Shown here: positions 56,443 to 64,000 of the stretch, in pieces
Layout: the number at the start of each line of letters is the position of its first letter
How positions within the stretch are numbered: position 1 is the first letter of the stretch
Assembly: GCF_003144095.1 (NCBI RefSeq)
Contig: NZ_NSKH01000018.1
Span: 1,593,780 to 1,657,779, forward strand
Length of the DNA: 64,000 nucleotides
Source: Streptomyces sp. ICBB 8177
GTDB lineage: Bacteria; Actinomycetota; Actinomycetes; Streptomycetales; Streptomycetaceae
Direction: 5' to 3'
Notes under the pieces: generated by a model
Databases searched by the model: none
Seen by the model: only the letters and a program-made list of their open reading frames with translations
What the model was told of the DNA's origin: nothing
Program-made: the position numbers and the translations under genes

Positions 56443-56467
56443 GCCGGTACCGGACCGAGCACGCCGT

Positions 56468-56596
56468 CCCCGGCCCCGGGCACGTCGCCCGGGGCCGGGG
56501 CGCAGCGCCGTAGCCCGCCTTCGGCGGCGAGGGCGCCAACGTCTGTCGCGCCCCGACGGCACGCAGGGCCCCGTGGCATCACATGCCGCGGGGTCC
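56468..56596. terminator. two terminators between chpE and the convergent gene
   Basis: CCCCGGCCCCGGGC (56468-56481) / GCCCGGGGCCGGGG (56487-56500) is a perfect 14-bp stem with loop ACGTC. A second, GGGCCCCGTGGCAT (56566-56579) / ATGCCGCGGGGTCC (56583-56596), has 12 pairs plus wobble and serves the minus-strand gene. Confidence 0.85.
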
Positions 56597-56644
56597 TCTG
56601 CCGTCCGCGGTTCCGGCGCCCCGCCCGGCGCCCCTCGCGCCGCG

Positions 56645-57409
56645 TCAGCGCTCCCTGCGCCGCTCCGCCTCCTCCACGTACGCGTTGTACGCCGCCACCT
56701 GCGCCCGGCGCGCGGTCCGCTCCACCGGGCGCAGCAGTTCCGCGCGGGCCGCGATCTCGGACGCGCTGACCGCCGAGCCGTGCTCCGTCCCGGTCGCGAT
56801 CGACGTCAACGCGCCCACACGTTGCGCCAGTTCCAGCACCCGCACCGCCCGCGCCGGATACCCCGGCGCCAGCACCTCGCGCCCGCGCTCCGCCCGCGCC
56901 CGGTACGCGTCCAGCGCCGCCTGCGCCGCCGGGCCCGCGCCCGCCACGTCGAGCCGGGACAGCGCCGCCGTCGCGTCCCGCATCGCCTCCGCGAGTTCGC
57001 GTTCCGCCTCACCCAGCGACGGCACGTCCGCCGGGGGAGCGTCCCGCACCTCGGCGCACCGCCACACCACCTCGACGTGCGTGTCCCCGCGCGGCCCCGC
57101 CCGCGTCACCTCGGGCACCAGGCCCAGCGGCTCACCGGTCCCCACCACCGCCTCGCCCGCCGCCAGCGCCCGCGCGTTGAACTCCGGCGGGCCACTCAGC
57201 CCCAGCGGATGCCCCGGCACCGGCAGCGCCAGCCGCAGCCCCGACACCCCCAGTGCCCGCAGCCGCCCGAGCCCGTAGGTCAGCCCGACCGGCGCGTCCT
57301 CCCCGGGCAGATCCGCGATCCGGTGCGCCGTGTCCCCGGCGGTGATCTCCTGCGCCGCGTCGTCCGGGGAGACAAAACCCCCAAGTAGGGCGTTTCCCCA
57401 TGCCGTCAT
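56645..57409 (-). CDS. conserved hypothetical protein
   Basis: 254 residues from ATG 57409 (ATG 57436 adds nine). The N-terminal half has short strands around LTYGLGRLRALGVSGLRLALPVPGHPLGL; the C-terminal half is a long helical region rich in Ala, Arg and Glu. I recognise no catalytic motif or membrane helix. It is convergent with chpE and divergent from an ABC ATPase gene. Confidence 0.75.
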   Translation of the reverse strand: MTAWGNALLGGFVSPDDAAQEITAGDTAHRIADLPGEDAPVGLTYGLGRLRALGVSGLRLALPVPGHPLGLSGPPEFNARALAAGEAVVGTGEPLGLVPEVTRAGPRGDTHVEVVWRCAEVRDAPPADVPSLGEAERELAEAMRDATAALSRLDVAGAGPAAQAALDAYRARAERGREVLAPGYPARAVRVLELAQRVGALTSIATGTEHGSAVSASEIAARAELLRPVERTARRAQVAAYNAYVEEAERRRER

Positions 57410-57546
57410 GCGTCCTGAGCGAGGTTCCTGAAGCATCCACCCAGCCTATGGACTGGACCGCCCGGCGTGTGGCGTAGGTTTTCCCTCGGGGCCCGCCGAC
57501 CGGGCCGTCCACGTCCGGCCGGAACGCGGACCGCCGCCGGCACGTC

Positions 57547-57577
57547 GTACATGGCGTACGAGCCGTACGTGCCGTAC
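57547..57577. repeat. four GTAC sites at exact 9-bp period
   Basis: GTAC occurs at 57547, 57556, 57565 and 57574, each followed by five bases that also resemble one another (ATGGC, GAGCC, GTGCC). The array lies in the divergent spacer 57410-57640, upstream of the ABC ATPase gene by about 64 bp. Confidence 0.55.
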
Positions 57578-57640
57578 AAGACGTCGCACCGTCGAACGAC
57601 GAAACGCAGGACATGAAGAGGCAGGGGAGACAACGCGCTC

Positions 57641-58432
57641 ATGAGCGATGTGCTGGAGCTGGTGGACGTATCGGTGGTCCGCGACGGACGGGCTCTGGTG
57701 GACCAGGTCTCCTGGTCGGTCGCCGAGGGCGAGCGGTGGGTGATCCTCGGCCCCAACGGCGCAGGTAAGACCACCCTGCTCAACGTGGCGTCCAGCTACC
57801 TCTACCCGACGTCGGGCACCGCCGCGATCCTCGGCGAGAAGCTCGGCGGCGTCGACGTCTTCGAACTGCGCCCGCGCATCGGCGTCGCCGGCGCCGCCAT
57901 GGCCGAGAAGATGCCGCGCCGCCAGACCGTCCTGGAGACCGTGCTCACCGCCGCTTACGGCATGACCGCGCACTGGCGCGAGAGCTACGAGGAGTCCGAC
58001 GAGCAGCGCGCCCGCCTGATCCTCGACCGCCTGGGGATGTCGGAGTACGCCGACCGCCGCTTCGGCACCCTCTCCGAGGGTGAGCGCAAGCGCACCCTGA
58101 TCGCCCGCGCCATCATGACCGACCCCGAGCTGCTCCTGCTGGACGAGCCCGCCGCGGGCCTCGACCTGGGCGGACGCGAGGACCTGGTGCGCCGCCTGGG
58201 CCGACTGGCCCGCGATCCCATCGCCCCCTCGATGATCATGGTCACTCACCACGTCGAGGAGATCGCGCCCGGCTTCACCCACGTCCTGATGATCCGTCAG
58301 GGCAAGGTGGTCGCGGCCGGCCCGATCGACCTGGAACTGACCAGCCGCAACCTCTCGCACTGCTTCGGCCTGCCGCTCGTCGTCGAACGGCACGGCGACC
58401 GCTGGACCGCCCAGGGCCTGCCGCTCGCGTAA
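57641..58432 (+). CDS. ABC transporter ATP-binding protein
   Basis: 263 residues: Walker A GPNGAGKTT near 39-47, signature LSEGERKR near 145-152, Walker B LLLLDEPAAG near 167-176, and H-loop in VTHHVEE. The signature has LSEGE instead of LSGGQ. No permease gene is adjacent, so it may serve a distant transporter or act alone. Start ATG 57641. Confidence 0.88.
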   Translation: MSDVLELVDVSVVRDGRALVDQVSWSVAEGERWVILGPNGAGKTTLLNVASSYLYPTSGTAAILGEKLGGVDVFELRPRIGVAGAAMAEKMPRRQTVLETVLTAAYGMTAHWRESYEESDEQRARLILDRLGMSEYADRRFGTLSEGERKRTLIARAIMTDPELLLLDEPAAGLDLGGREDLVRRLGRLARDPIAPSMIMVTHHVEEIAPGFTHVLMIRQGKVVAAGPIDLELTSRNLSHCFGLPLVVERHGDRWTAQGLPLA

Positions 58433-58518
58433 CCCCCGCCCGCCGTCGGCGTGACGCGTCCCCGGCCCGCCTCGCCCCGGCCCCCGGCCGCGGCCTGTCG
58501 CACCCCACGCGCCAGCCC

Positions 58519-58531
58519 TACCATGGGAGTT
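58519..58531 (+). promoter_or_regulatory. -10 element before the NfeD-like gene
   Basis: TACCAT (58519-58524) lies seven bases before GTG 58532, another leaderless arrangement. Confidence 0.45.
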
Positions 58532-58954
58532 GTGAACGCATGGGTGTGGTGGCTCGCCGCCGCCGGGGCGCTGGGCATCCCGCTGGTGATCACCGCGATG
58601 CCCGAGTTCGGGATGTGCGCGATCGGTGCCGCGAGCGCCGCCGTGATCTGCGGCTTCGGCGGCTCAATCGTGCTCCAGGTGCTGGTGTTCGCCGTGGTCT
58701 CGGTCGCCCTGGTCGCCGTCGTCCGCGTCGTCGCCAACCGGCAGAGTGCCACCGCCCCCGGCCTGCGCACCGGCGTCGAGGCCCTCAAGGGCCGTCAGGC
58801 CGTCGTCGTCGAAAGGGTCGACGGCCGCACCGGACGCGTCAAACTGGGCGGTGAGATCTGGTCGGCCCGCTCGCTCGACACCGCCCGGGTCTACGAGGCC
58901 GGGCAGGAGGTGGACGTGGTCGACATCGAGGGAGCGACCGCGGTGGTCCTGTGA
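58532..58954 (+). CDS. NfeD-family membrane protein
   Basis: 140 residues with three to four helices (about 3-75) and a C-terminal OB-fold (about 85-140: GRQAVVVERVDGRTGRVKLGGEIW). NfeD short forms partner with stomatin/flotillin-like proteins, and an SPFH gene follows 142 bp downstream. GTG 58532 is preferred because of the -10 spacing; ATG 58523 is possible. Confidence 0.88.
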   Translation: MNAWVWWLAAAGALGIPLVITAMPEFGMCAIGAASAAVICGFGGSIVLQVLVFAVVSVALVAVVRVVANRQSATAPGLRTGVEALKGRQAVVVERVDGRTGRVKLGGEIWSARSLDTARVYEAGQEVDVVDIEGATAVVL

Positions 58955-59096
58955 CCCCGCCGCGCACCGGCGTACCCCGGCCCGAACCACCGTGCGCCCT
59001 CGGTCAATTCACCGAAGCCGGAGCGCGCACCCCCGGCCGTCTGACAGACTTGATCATCAAACGTTCGTACCGCGGCGCGTGGCACGGGGAGTGGTC

Positions 59097-60059
59097 GTGA
59101 CACCCATCATCATCGTCCTGGTGATCCTGGTGATCCTGGTCTTCATCGCACTCATCAAGACGGTCCAGGTGATCCCACAGGCCAGCGCCGCCATCGTCGA
59201 GCGGTTCGGCCGCTACACCCGCACCCTCAGCGCGGGCCTCAACATCGTGGTCCCGTTCATCGACCGCATCCGCAACCGCATCGACCTGCGCGAGCAGGTC
59301 GTGCCGTTTCCGCCGCAGCCGGTGATCACCCAGGACAACCTGGTCGTCAACATCGACACCGTCATCTACTACCAGGTCACCGACGCCCGCGCCGCCACCT
59401 ACGAGGTCGCCAGCTACATCCAGGCGATCGAGCAGCTCACCGTCACCACCCTGCGCAACATCATCGGCGGCATGGACCTGGAACGGACCCTGACCTCCCG
59501 CGAGGAGATCAACGCCGCACTGCGCGGCGTCCTCGACGAGGCCACCGGCAAGTGGGGCATCCGCGTCAACCGCGTCGAGCTCAAGGCGATCGAGCCGCCC
59601 ACCTCCATCCAGGACTCGATGGAGAAGCAGATGCGCGCCGACCGTGACAAGCGCGCCGCGATCCTCACCGCCGAGGGCATCAGGCAGTCCCAGATCCTCA
59701 CCGCGGAAGGTGAGAAGGCCTCCGCGGTGCTGCGCGCCGAGGGTGATGCCAAGGCCGCCGCCCTGCGCGCCGAAGGCGAGGCGCAGGCCATCCGCACCGT
59801 CTTCGAGTCCATCCACGCGGGCGACCCCGACCAGAAGCTGCTGGCCTACCAGTACCTCCAGATGCTGCCGAAGATCGCCGAGGGCGACGCCAACAAGCTC
59901 TGGATCGTCCCCAGCGAACTCGGCGACGCCCTCAAGGGCCTCGGCGGCGCCATCGGCAACTTCGCCCCGCCCGGCGGCGGCAACGCCACCTCCGCGGGCA
60001 ACGGCACGGCCAAGACCGTCCCCCCGCGCCGTGAGGCCCCGGGCATCGAGAACGACTGA
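59097..60059 (+). CDS. SPFH/Band-7 (stomatin-like) protein
   Basis: 320 residues: one N-terminal membrane helix (about 3-20), an SPFH domain (about 25-200), an Ala/Glu-rich coiled coil with AEG repeats (200-250), and a Gly/Asn/Ala tail. It organises membrane microdomains and associates with NfeD. GTG 59097 is preceded by GGGGAG at five bases. Confidence 0.92.
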   Translation: MTPIIIVLVILVILVFIALIKTVQVIPQASAAIVERFGRYTRTLSAGLNIVVPFIDRIRNRIDLREQVVPFPPQPVITQDNLVVNIDTVIYYQVTDARAATYEVASYIQAIEQLTVTTLRNIIGGMDLERTLTSREEINAALRGVLDEATGKWGIRVNRVELKAIEPPTSIQDSMEKQMRADRDKRAAILTAEGIRQSQILTAEGEKASAVLRAEGDAKAAALRAEGEAQAIRTVFESIHAGDPDQKLLAYQYLQMLPKIAEGDANKLWIVPSELGDALKGLGGAIGNFAPPGGGNATSAGNGTAKTVPPRREAPGIEND

Positions 60060-60065
60060 CGCCCA

Positions 60066-60099
60066 GGGGCCTCGCGTACGGGGGTTCGCGCGTGGCCCC
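60066..60099. terminator. weak hairpin between convergent genes
   Basis: GGGGCC (60066-60071) / GGCCCC (60094-60099) with a 22-nt loop between the SPFH and HNH genes. Confidence 0.4.
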
Positions 60100-60103
60100 G
60101 GCC

Positions 60104-60625
60104 TTACGCGATCCGCGCGGGGGCGGACGCGGGAAGCCACTGCGGCAGCCCGCTCGCCCCGTCCCGCATCCCCAGCGCCAGCAGCAGCGCGTCCGCCGGG
60201 GTGGGCTCGAACGGCCGGGTCAGCAGCCGCATCCCCGCCTGCTCCGGCGTCCGGTCCGCCTTGCGGGTGTTGTCGTCCGCGCACGCCGCCACGGTGTTCA
60301 GCCAGGTGTCCTGACCGCCCCGCGACCTCGGCAGGACGTGGTCCACGGTGGTCGCCCTGCGCCCGCAGTACGCGCACCGGTGCCGGTCACGCACCAGCAC
60401 GCCCCGCCGCGACCACGGCGCCCGTTGTCGGAACGGCACCCGCACGTATCTGCGGAGCCTGATCACCTGCGGCACCGGCACCTCGACCGCCGCGGCACGG
60501 ATCCGCAGCCCGGGATGCGCCTGCTCGACGACCGCCTTGTCCCGCATCACCAGCACCACCGCACGCCGCAACGACACCGTCGACAACGGCTCGAAACTCG
60601 CGTTGAGCACCAACGTCTCGCGCAT
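60104..60625 (-). CDS. HNH endonuclease
   Basis: 173 residues from ATG 60625. The HNH core is HRCAYCGRRATTVDHVLPRSRGG, with a CxxC knuckle, catalytic DH and an Asn/Asp-rich C-terminal part (CADDNTRKAD) carrying the second zinc ligands. The N-terminus VLNASFEPLSTVSLRRAV is typical of the family. The role is unknown. GGAGG lies upstream. Confidence 0.88.
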   Translation of the reverse strand: MRETLVLNASFEPLSTVSLRRAVVLVMRDKAVVEQAHPGLRIRAAAVEVPVPQVIRLRRYVRVPFRQRAPWSRRGVLVRDRHRCAYCGRRATTVDHVLPRSRGGQDTWLNTVAACADDNTRKADRTPEQAGMRLLTRPFEPTPADALLLALGMRDGASGLPQWLPASAPARIA

Positions 60626-61002
60626 CCCACCCACCTCCGCCGGGTCCCGCCCCGCCGCGCGGCGAGGTGGCACCCACTGTGGTCCGCGACTGTCCGGCCC
60701 GACAACGCAATTTCCGCCTAGCCCAAGGCCGTTGACCCGGCCCTGAAAACGCCGAACGCCCCGGGTGTCCGTCCCCCGTCGAAACGACTGGACACCCGGG
60801 GCGCTTGGCGACCGGCGCGGTCACCGGAGGCGGTCTTCAGGGCCGCGCCCCGGCTCCGGCGGACGGCACGGCGAAACGCCGGCACACCCCCGCCACTGCG
60901 GTGCCGATCGCCCGGTGACCGAAGCCACCCGGCGCCCACCACTGTGCGCGCCCGGCCGTACGGCCCGCAATCGGATTTCCCGCGGCACGGGGCGGGCGCA
61001 CG
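60626..61002. terminator. intergenic region with terminator hairpin
   Basis: 377 bp without a gene. A perfect 14-bp stem, CGCCCCGGGTGTCC (60757-60770) / GGACACCCGGGGCG (60790-60803), with a 19-nt loop lies 200 bp after the stop of the minus-strand PEBP-like gene and is followed on that strand by a T-rich stretch. The rest shows no recognisable feature. Confidence 0.7.
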
Positions 61003-61542
61003 TCAGCCCTCGGCGGGCTCGCCGTACTCCGCGACCAGCTGGGCGCGGCCCAGCGTGTGGAACCGCAGGTTGAAGCCGACCACCGCCGGGGTCGCGTCCG
61101 CGTCAGGGCCCAGCTTGTCGGTGTCCACCGCGTAGACGGTGAAGACGTACCGGTGCGGCTCGTCCCCGGGCGGCGGCGCGGCACCGCCGAAATCCCGCGT
61201 CCCGTAGTCGTTGCGCACCTGCACGGCCCCCGCCGGCAGCCCCTTGAAGTCGCCCGACCCGGCGCCCGCCGGAAGCTCGGTGACGTCCGCGGGGATGTCG
61301 AAGACCATCCAGTGCCAGAAGCCGCTGCCGGTCGGCGCGTCCGGGTCGTAGCAACTCACCGCGAAGCTCCTGGTCCCCGCAGGGAAGCCCGCCCAGCGCA
61401 GGTGCGGCGAGGTGTTGCCCTTCGCGAAGACGTGCGCGTCACCCAGCGTCCCGCCGTCCCGTACGTCGTCGCTCACCACGGTGAACGACGCCACCGGAGG
61501 GTGGAAGTCGTGGGGGAGCGGCGGCCTGTTGTGCTCGGTCAC
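61003..61542 (-). CDS. YbhB/YbcL (PEBP-like) protein
   Basis: 179 residues of the phosphatidylethanolamine-binding/Raf-kinase-inhibitor-like family. The ligand-pocket signatures are [14 protein letters not shown] and [22 protein letters not shown]. The family's bacterial role is unclear, possibly small-ligand binding. No signal peptide. Confidence 0.9.
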   Translation of the reverse strand: MTEHNRPPLPHDFHPPVASFTVVSDDVRDGGTLGDAHVFAKGNTSPHLRWAGFPAGTRSFAVSCYDPDAPTGSGFWHWMVFDIPADVTELPAGAGSGDFKGLPAGAVQVRNDYGTRDFGGAAPPPGDEPHRYVFTVYAVDTDKLGPDADATPAVVGFNLRFHTLGRAQLVAEYGEPAEG

Positions 61543-61645
61543 TGACTACCTCCTGGCCAGAAGTTGTTGCCCCGGTCACCCTAGAACCCCCGGCCCCGCC
61601 CGCGCCGTCAGCGCTTGTCCGAGTCGCCCGCTACGCTCGTACGAC

Positions 61646-62293
61646 ATGATCACCGCCCCGGGGCCGCTGGACGGCACACCGCTCGACCGCTCCTTCTTCG
61701 ACCGCCCGGTGCTGGACGTCGCGCCCGACCTGCTCGGCCGCGTCCTGGTGCGCGAGACCGACGACGGCCCGATCGCCCTGCGGCTCACCGAGGTCGAGGC
61801 CTACGCGGGCCCGGCCGACCCCGGGTCCCACGCCTACCGGGGCAGGACCGCCCGCAACGCCGTCATGTTCGGCCCGCCGGGATACGTCTACGTCTACTTC
61901 ACGTACGGCATGTGGCACTGCATGAACCTGGTCTGCGGCCCGCCCGGCACCGCGAGCGCCGTCCTGCTGCGCGCCGGCGAGATCACCGAGGGCGCCGAAC
62001 TGGCCCGCAAGCGCCGCGGCACCTCACGGCGGGACAGCGATCTCGCCCAGGGCCCGGCCCGTCTCGCCACCGCCCTCGGCGTCGACCGCGCGCTCAACGG
62101 CGCCGACGCCTGCCCGCCGCGACCCGAGCCGTTCCGCATGCTGACCGGCGCCCCGGCCGACCCCGACACCGTACGCAACGGCCCGCGCACCGGCGTCGGC
62201 GGCGAAGGGGCCGCCCACCCCTGGCGCTTCTGGATCGACGGCGACCCCACCGTGAGCCCCTACCGCGCCCACGTGCCCCGGCGCCGCCGCTGA
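61646..62293 (+). CDS. DNA-3-methyladenine glycosylase, AAG type
   Basis: 215 residues of the alkyladenine glycosylase family, which excises alkylated and deaminated purines. Motifs: [19 protein letters not shown] (catalytic glutamate and base-flipping region), [27 protein letters not shown] segment, and [13 protein letters not shown] 61646 has TACGCT eight bases upstream, a possible leaderless start. It precedes tyrS. Confidence 0.93.
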   Translation: MITAPGPLDGTPLDRSFFDRPVLDVAPDLLGRVLVRETDDGPIALRLTEVEAYAGPADPGSHAYRGRTARNAVMFGPPGYVYVYFTYGMWHCMNLVCGPPGTASAVLLRAGEITEGAELARKRRGTSRRDSDLAQGPARLATALGVDRALNGADACPPRPEPFRMLTGAPADPDTVRNGPRTGVGGEGAAHPWRFWIDGDPTVSPYRAHVPRRRR

Positions 62294-62412
62294 GAACCGG
62301 GAGGACCGCCAACAACTGGGAAGACCACGGGGCCCGGGACCGCGTACCCTCAAACACGCTGCGTGGACGCCACGACAGCCCGAGCAACGCGACACGAGGA
62401 GACACGAAGACC

Positions 62413-63681
62413 GTGACGGACATCGTCGACGAGCTGAGGTGGCGCGGGCTGATCGCCCAGTCCACCGACGAGGACGCATTGCGCAAGGCGTTCGCGGACG
62501 GCCCGGTCACGGTCTATTGCGGCTTCGACCCGACCGCGCCCAGCCTCCACCTCGGCAACCTGGTGCAGATCCTCACCATCCGCCGCCTCCAGCAGGCGGG
62601 CCACCGGCCGCTGGCACTGGTCGGCGGGGCCACCGGGCTGATCGGCGACCCCAAGCCCACCTCCGAGCGCACCCTGAACGACGAGGACGTCGTCGCCGGC
62701 TGGGTCGAGCGGATCCGCGGCCAGATCGAGCCCTACCTCTCCTTCGAGGGCCCGAACGCCGCCGTCATGGTCAACAACCTGGACTGGACGTCCGGCATGT
62801 CCGCGATCAGTCTGCTGCGCGACGTCGGCAAGTACTTCCGGGTCAACAACATGATCGCCAAGGAGGCGGTCGCCCGCCGGCTCAACTCGGACGCGGGCAT
62901 CAGCTACACCGAGTTCAGCTACCAGGTCCTGCAGGGCATGGACTTCCTGGAGCTGTACCGGCGCCACGGCTGCACCCTCCAGACCGGCGGCAGCGACCAG
63001 TGGGGCAACCTCACCGCGGGCACCGACCTCATCCGCAAGGCCGAGGGCGCCTCGGTGCACGCGCTGGCCACCCCCCTGATCACCAAGGCGGACGGCACCA
63101 AGTTCGGCAAGACCGAGTCCGGCACGGTGTGGCTCGACCCGGAGATGACCACGCCGTACGCCTTCTACCAGTTCTGGCTGAACGCGGACGACCGGGACGT
63201 CGCCAAGTTCCTGCGCATCTTCAGCTTCCGCTCGCGCGAGGAGATCGAGGAGCTCGACCGCCTCACCGAGGAGCGCCCGCAGGCCCGCGCCGCCCAGCGC
63301 GCGCTGGCCGAGGAACTGACCACGCTGGTGCACGGCGCCGACCAGACCGCGGCGGTCGTCGCGGCGTCCAGGGCGCTGTTCGGCCAGGGCGAGCTGACCG
63401 ACCTCGACGCGCCGACCCTGGCGGCGGCACTCGCGGAGCTGCCGCACGCCCGGGTGACCGAGCTGGCCCCGGTCGCCGACCTGCTCGCGCAGGTCGGCCT
63501 GGTCGCCAGCAAGTCCGCGGCACGGCGCACCATCAAGGAGGGCGGCGCCTACGTGAACAACGTCAAGGTCGCGACCGAGGACGAGGTCCCGTCGGCGGAC
63601 GCCCTGCTGCACGGTCGCTGGCTGGTGCTGCGCAGGGGCAAGAAGAACCTGGCGGCCGTCGAGCTGGTGGCCGGCGCCTGA
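62413..63681 (+). CDS. tyrS: tyrosyl-tRNA synthetase
   Basis: 422 residues from GTG 62413. HIGH motif is H46-L-G-N49 (LHLGN), KMSKS-like loop K230-F-G-K-T234. The tyrosine pocket includes YCGFDPT. The C-terminal S4 domain (about 355-415: [18 protein letters not shown]) binds tRNA. An rRNA operon follows directly, as in other streptomycetes. Confidence 0.96.
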   Translation: MTDIVDELRWRGLIAQSTDEDALRKAFADGPVTVYCGFDPTAPSLHLGNLVQILTIRRLQQAGHRPLALVGGATGLIGDPKPTSERTLNDEDVVAGWVERIRGQIEPYLSFEGPNAAVMVNNLDWTSGMSAISLLRDVGKYFRVNNMIAKEAVARRLNSDAGISYTEFSYQVLQGMDFLELYRRHGCTLQTGGSDQWGNLTAGTDLIRKAEGASVHALATPLITKADGTKFGKTESGTVWLDPEMTTPYAFYQFWLNADDRDVAKFLRIFSFRSREEIEELDRLTEERPQARAAQRALAEELTTLVHGADQTAAVVAASRALFGQGELTDLDAPTLAAALAELPHARVTELAPVADLLAQVGLVASKSAARRTIKEGGAYVNNVKVATEDEVPSADALLHGRWLVLRRGKKNLAAVELVAGA

Positions 63682-63702
63682 CGGCGTCACGCTTCTGACC
63701 AG

Positions 63703-63727
63703 GGGGTTCGGGGTCCAGCCGAGCCCC
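63703..63727 (+). terminator. tyrS terminator
   Basis: GGGGTTCGG (63703-63711) / CCGAGCCCC (63719-63727), one G-U pair, 7-nt loop, 22 bp after the tyrS stop. Confidence 0.7.
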
Positions 63728-63762
63728 TTCGGGAGAACGCGGGGAAGAGGGCGGGCGGGGGC

Positions 63763-63791
63763 TTGACTCCGGCCCGCCCGACCCCTAACGT
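63763..63791 (+). promoter_or_regulatory. rRNA operon promoter, upstream
   Basis: -35 TTGACT (63763-63768), 17 bases, -10 TAACGT (63786-63791), close to the vegetative consensus. It lies immediately after tyrS. Confidence 0.75.
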
Positions 63792-64000
63792 AGTCCGAGT
63801 CGCTGGAAACGGGCGAGCCGTCCGACATGGCCATCAGGCCAGTCGCAGACCCCCCGGGAAGGCGGCCAAACCACTACTGAACGGCCTTCCTCACCGGATG
63901 TGTTTCGGCTTGCCCGGAATCGCATTCGACCGGCTCGATTATGAGTCGGCGGGGAAATCCGCTAAAGTAGTGGACACGCCGGAAGGCGCGAAACAAAATC
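63792..64000 (+). promoter_or_regulatory. rRNA operon leader and second promoter
   Basis: No gene is present. TAAAGT at 63963-63968 within CCGCTAAAGTAGTGG is the -10 of a typical streptomycete rrn promoter, without a consensus -35. The sequence ends in GCGAAACAAAATC, shortly before the expected 16S rRNA. The 16S gene itself is outside the window. Confidence 0.65.

Overview
This is chromosomal DNA from a Streptomyces-type actinomycete. The GC content is very high, third codon positions are almost always G or C, GTG and TTG starts are common, and many starts sit directly behind a -10 box with no leader. It carries streptomycete marker families: a chaplin, a GATC-binding nucleoid protein, a streptophobe-type membrane protein and an LAETG-anchored surface protein. 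The gene order matches what I recall of the Streptomyces coelicolor core arm from about SCO1867 down to the tyrS/rRNA region, so most of the window is conserved core. I see no insertion sequence, prophage, CRISPR array or large biosynthetic cluster apart from ectoine.

Layout. 1-591: tail of a truncated hypothetical gene. 624-3832 (minus): ectABCD, ectoine and 5-hydroxyectoine synthesis. 4245-7564: amidohydrolase, a helix-turn-helix/Clp_N protein with a double operator, and a sortase-anchored surface protein. 7707-16085 (minus): a six-gene corrin operon (cobD, cobQ, a fused chelatase I/D protein, cobO, cobB, cobE-cobC fusion) behind a cobalamin riboswitch. 16253-17792 (minus): phosphate transporter with a small membrane partner and an upstream PHO box. 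17911-22840: FAD oxidoreductase, class II aldolase, hydrolase and an unknown protein.

22901-24716: ABC-F ATPase behind a leaderless seven-residue leader peptide, closed by a 30-bp terminator stem. 25075-26494: gbn and an enoyl-CoA hydratase. 26530-29785: an Asp23/Gls24 envelope-stress cluster with AmaP. 29815-34990 (minus): SDR, GH15, SURF1, a CxxC protein and a DEDDh exonuclease with a BRCT domain. 35330-42187: alcohol dehydrogenase, moaA, small proteins, GlsB, and the PmbA/TldD pair. 42423-43903: fabG-fabI (FAS II). 44247-48161: secreted protein, GntR regulator with a divergent MFS transporter and its 40-aa partner, a possible secreted mini-peptide, and a SixA-type phosphatase. 48240-53994: serB, a streptophobe-type protein, and an FHA-FHA-ABC exporter. 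54193-56442: GAF histidine kinase, NarL-type regulator and the cysteine-free chaplin chpE. 56645-63681: unknown protein, ABC ATPase, NfeD/SPFH pair, HNH endonuclease, PEBP-like protein, alkyladenine glycosylase and tyrS. 63763-64000: promoters of an rRNA operon whose 16S gene starts beyond the window.

The more unusual signals are regulatory: the leader peptide and paired arms before the ABC-F gene, the two 17-bp palindromes over the Clp_N promoter, mutually exclusive 13-bp pairings before the enoyl-CoA hydratase, a four-fold GTAC array with 9-bp period, and a GntR-style palindrome over a leaderless promoter. All functional calls come from reading the sequence; no database search was run.
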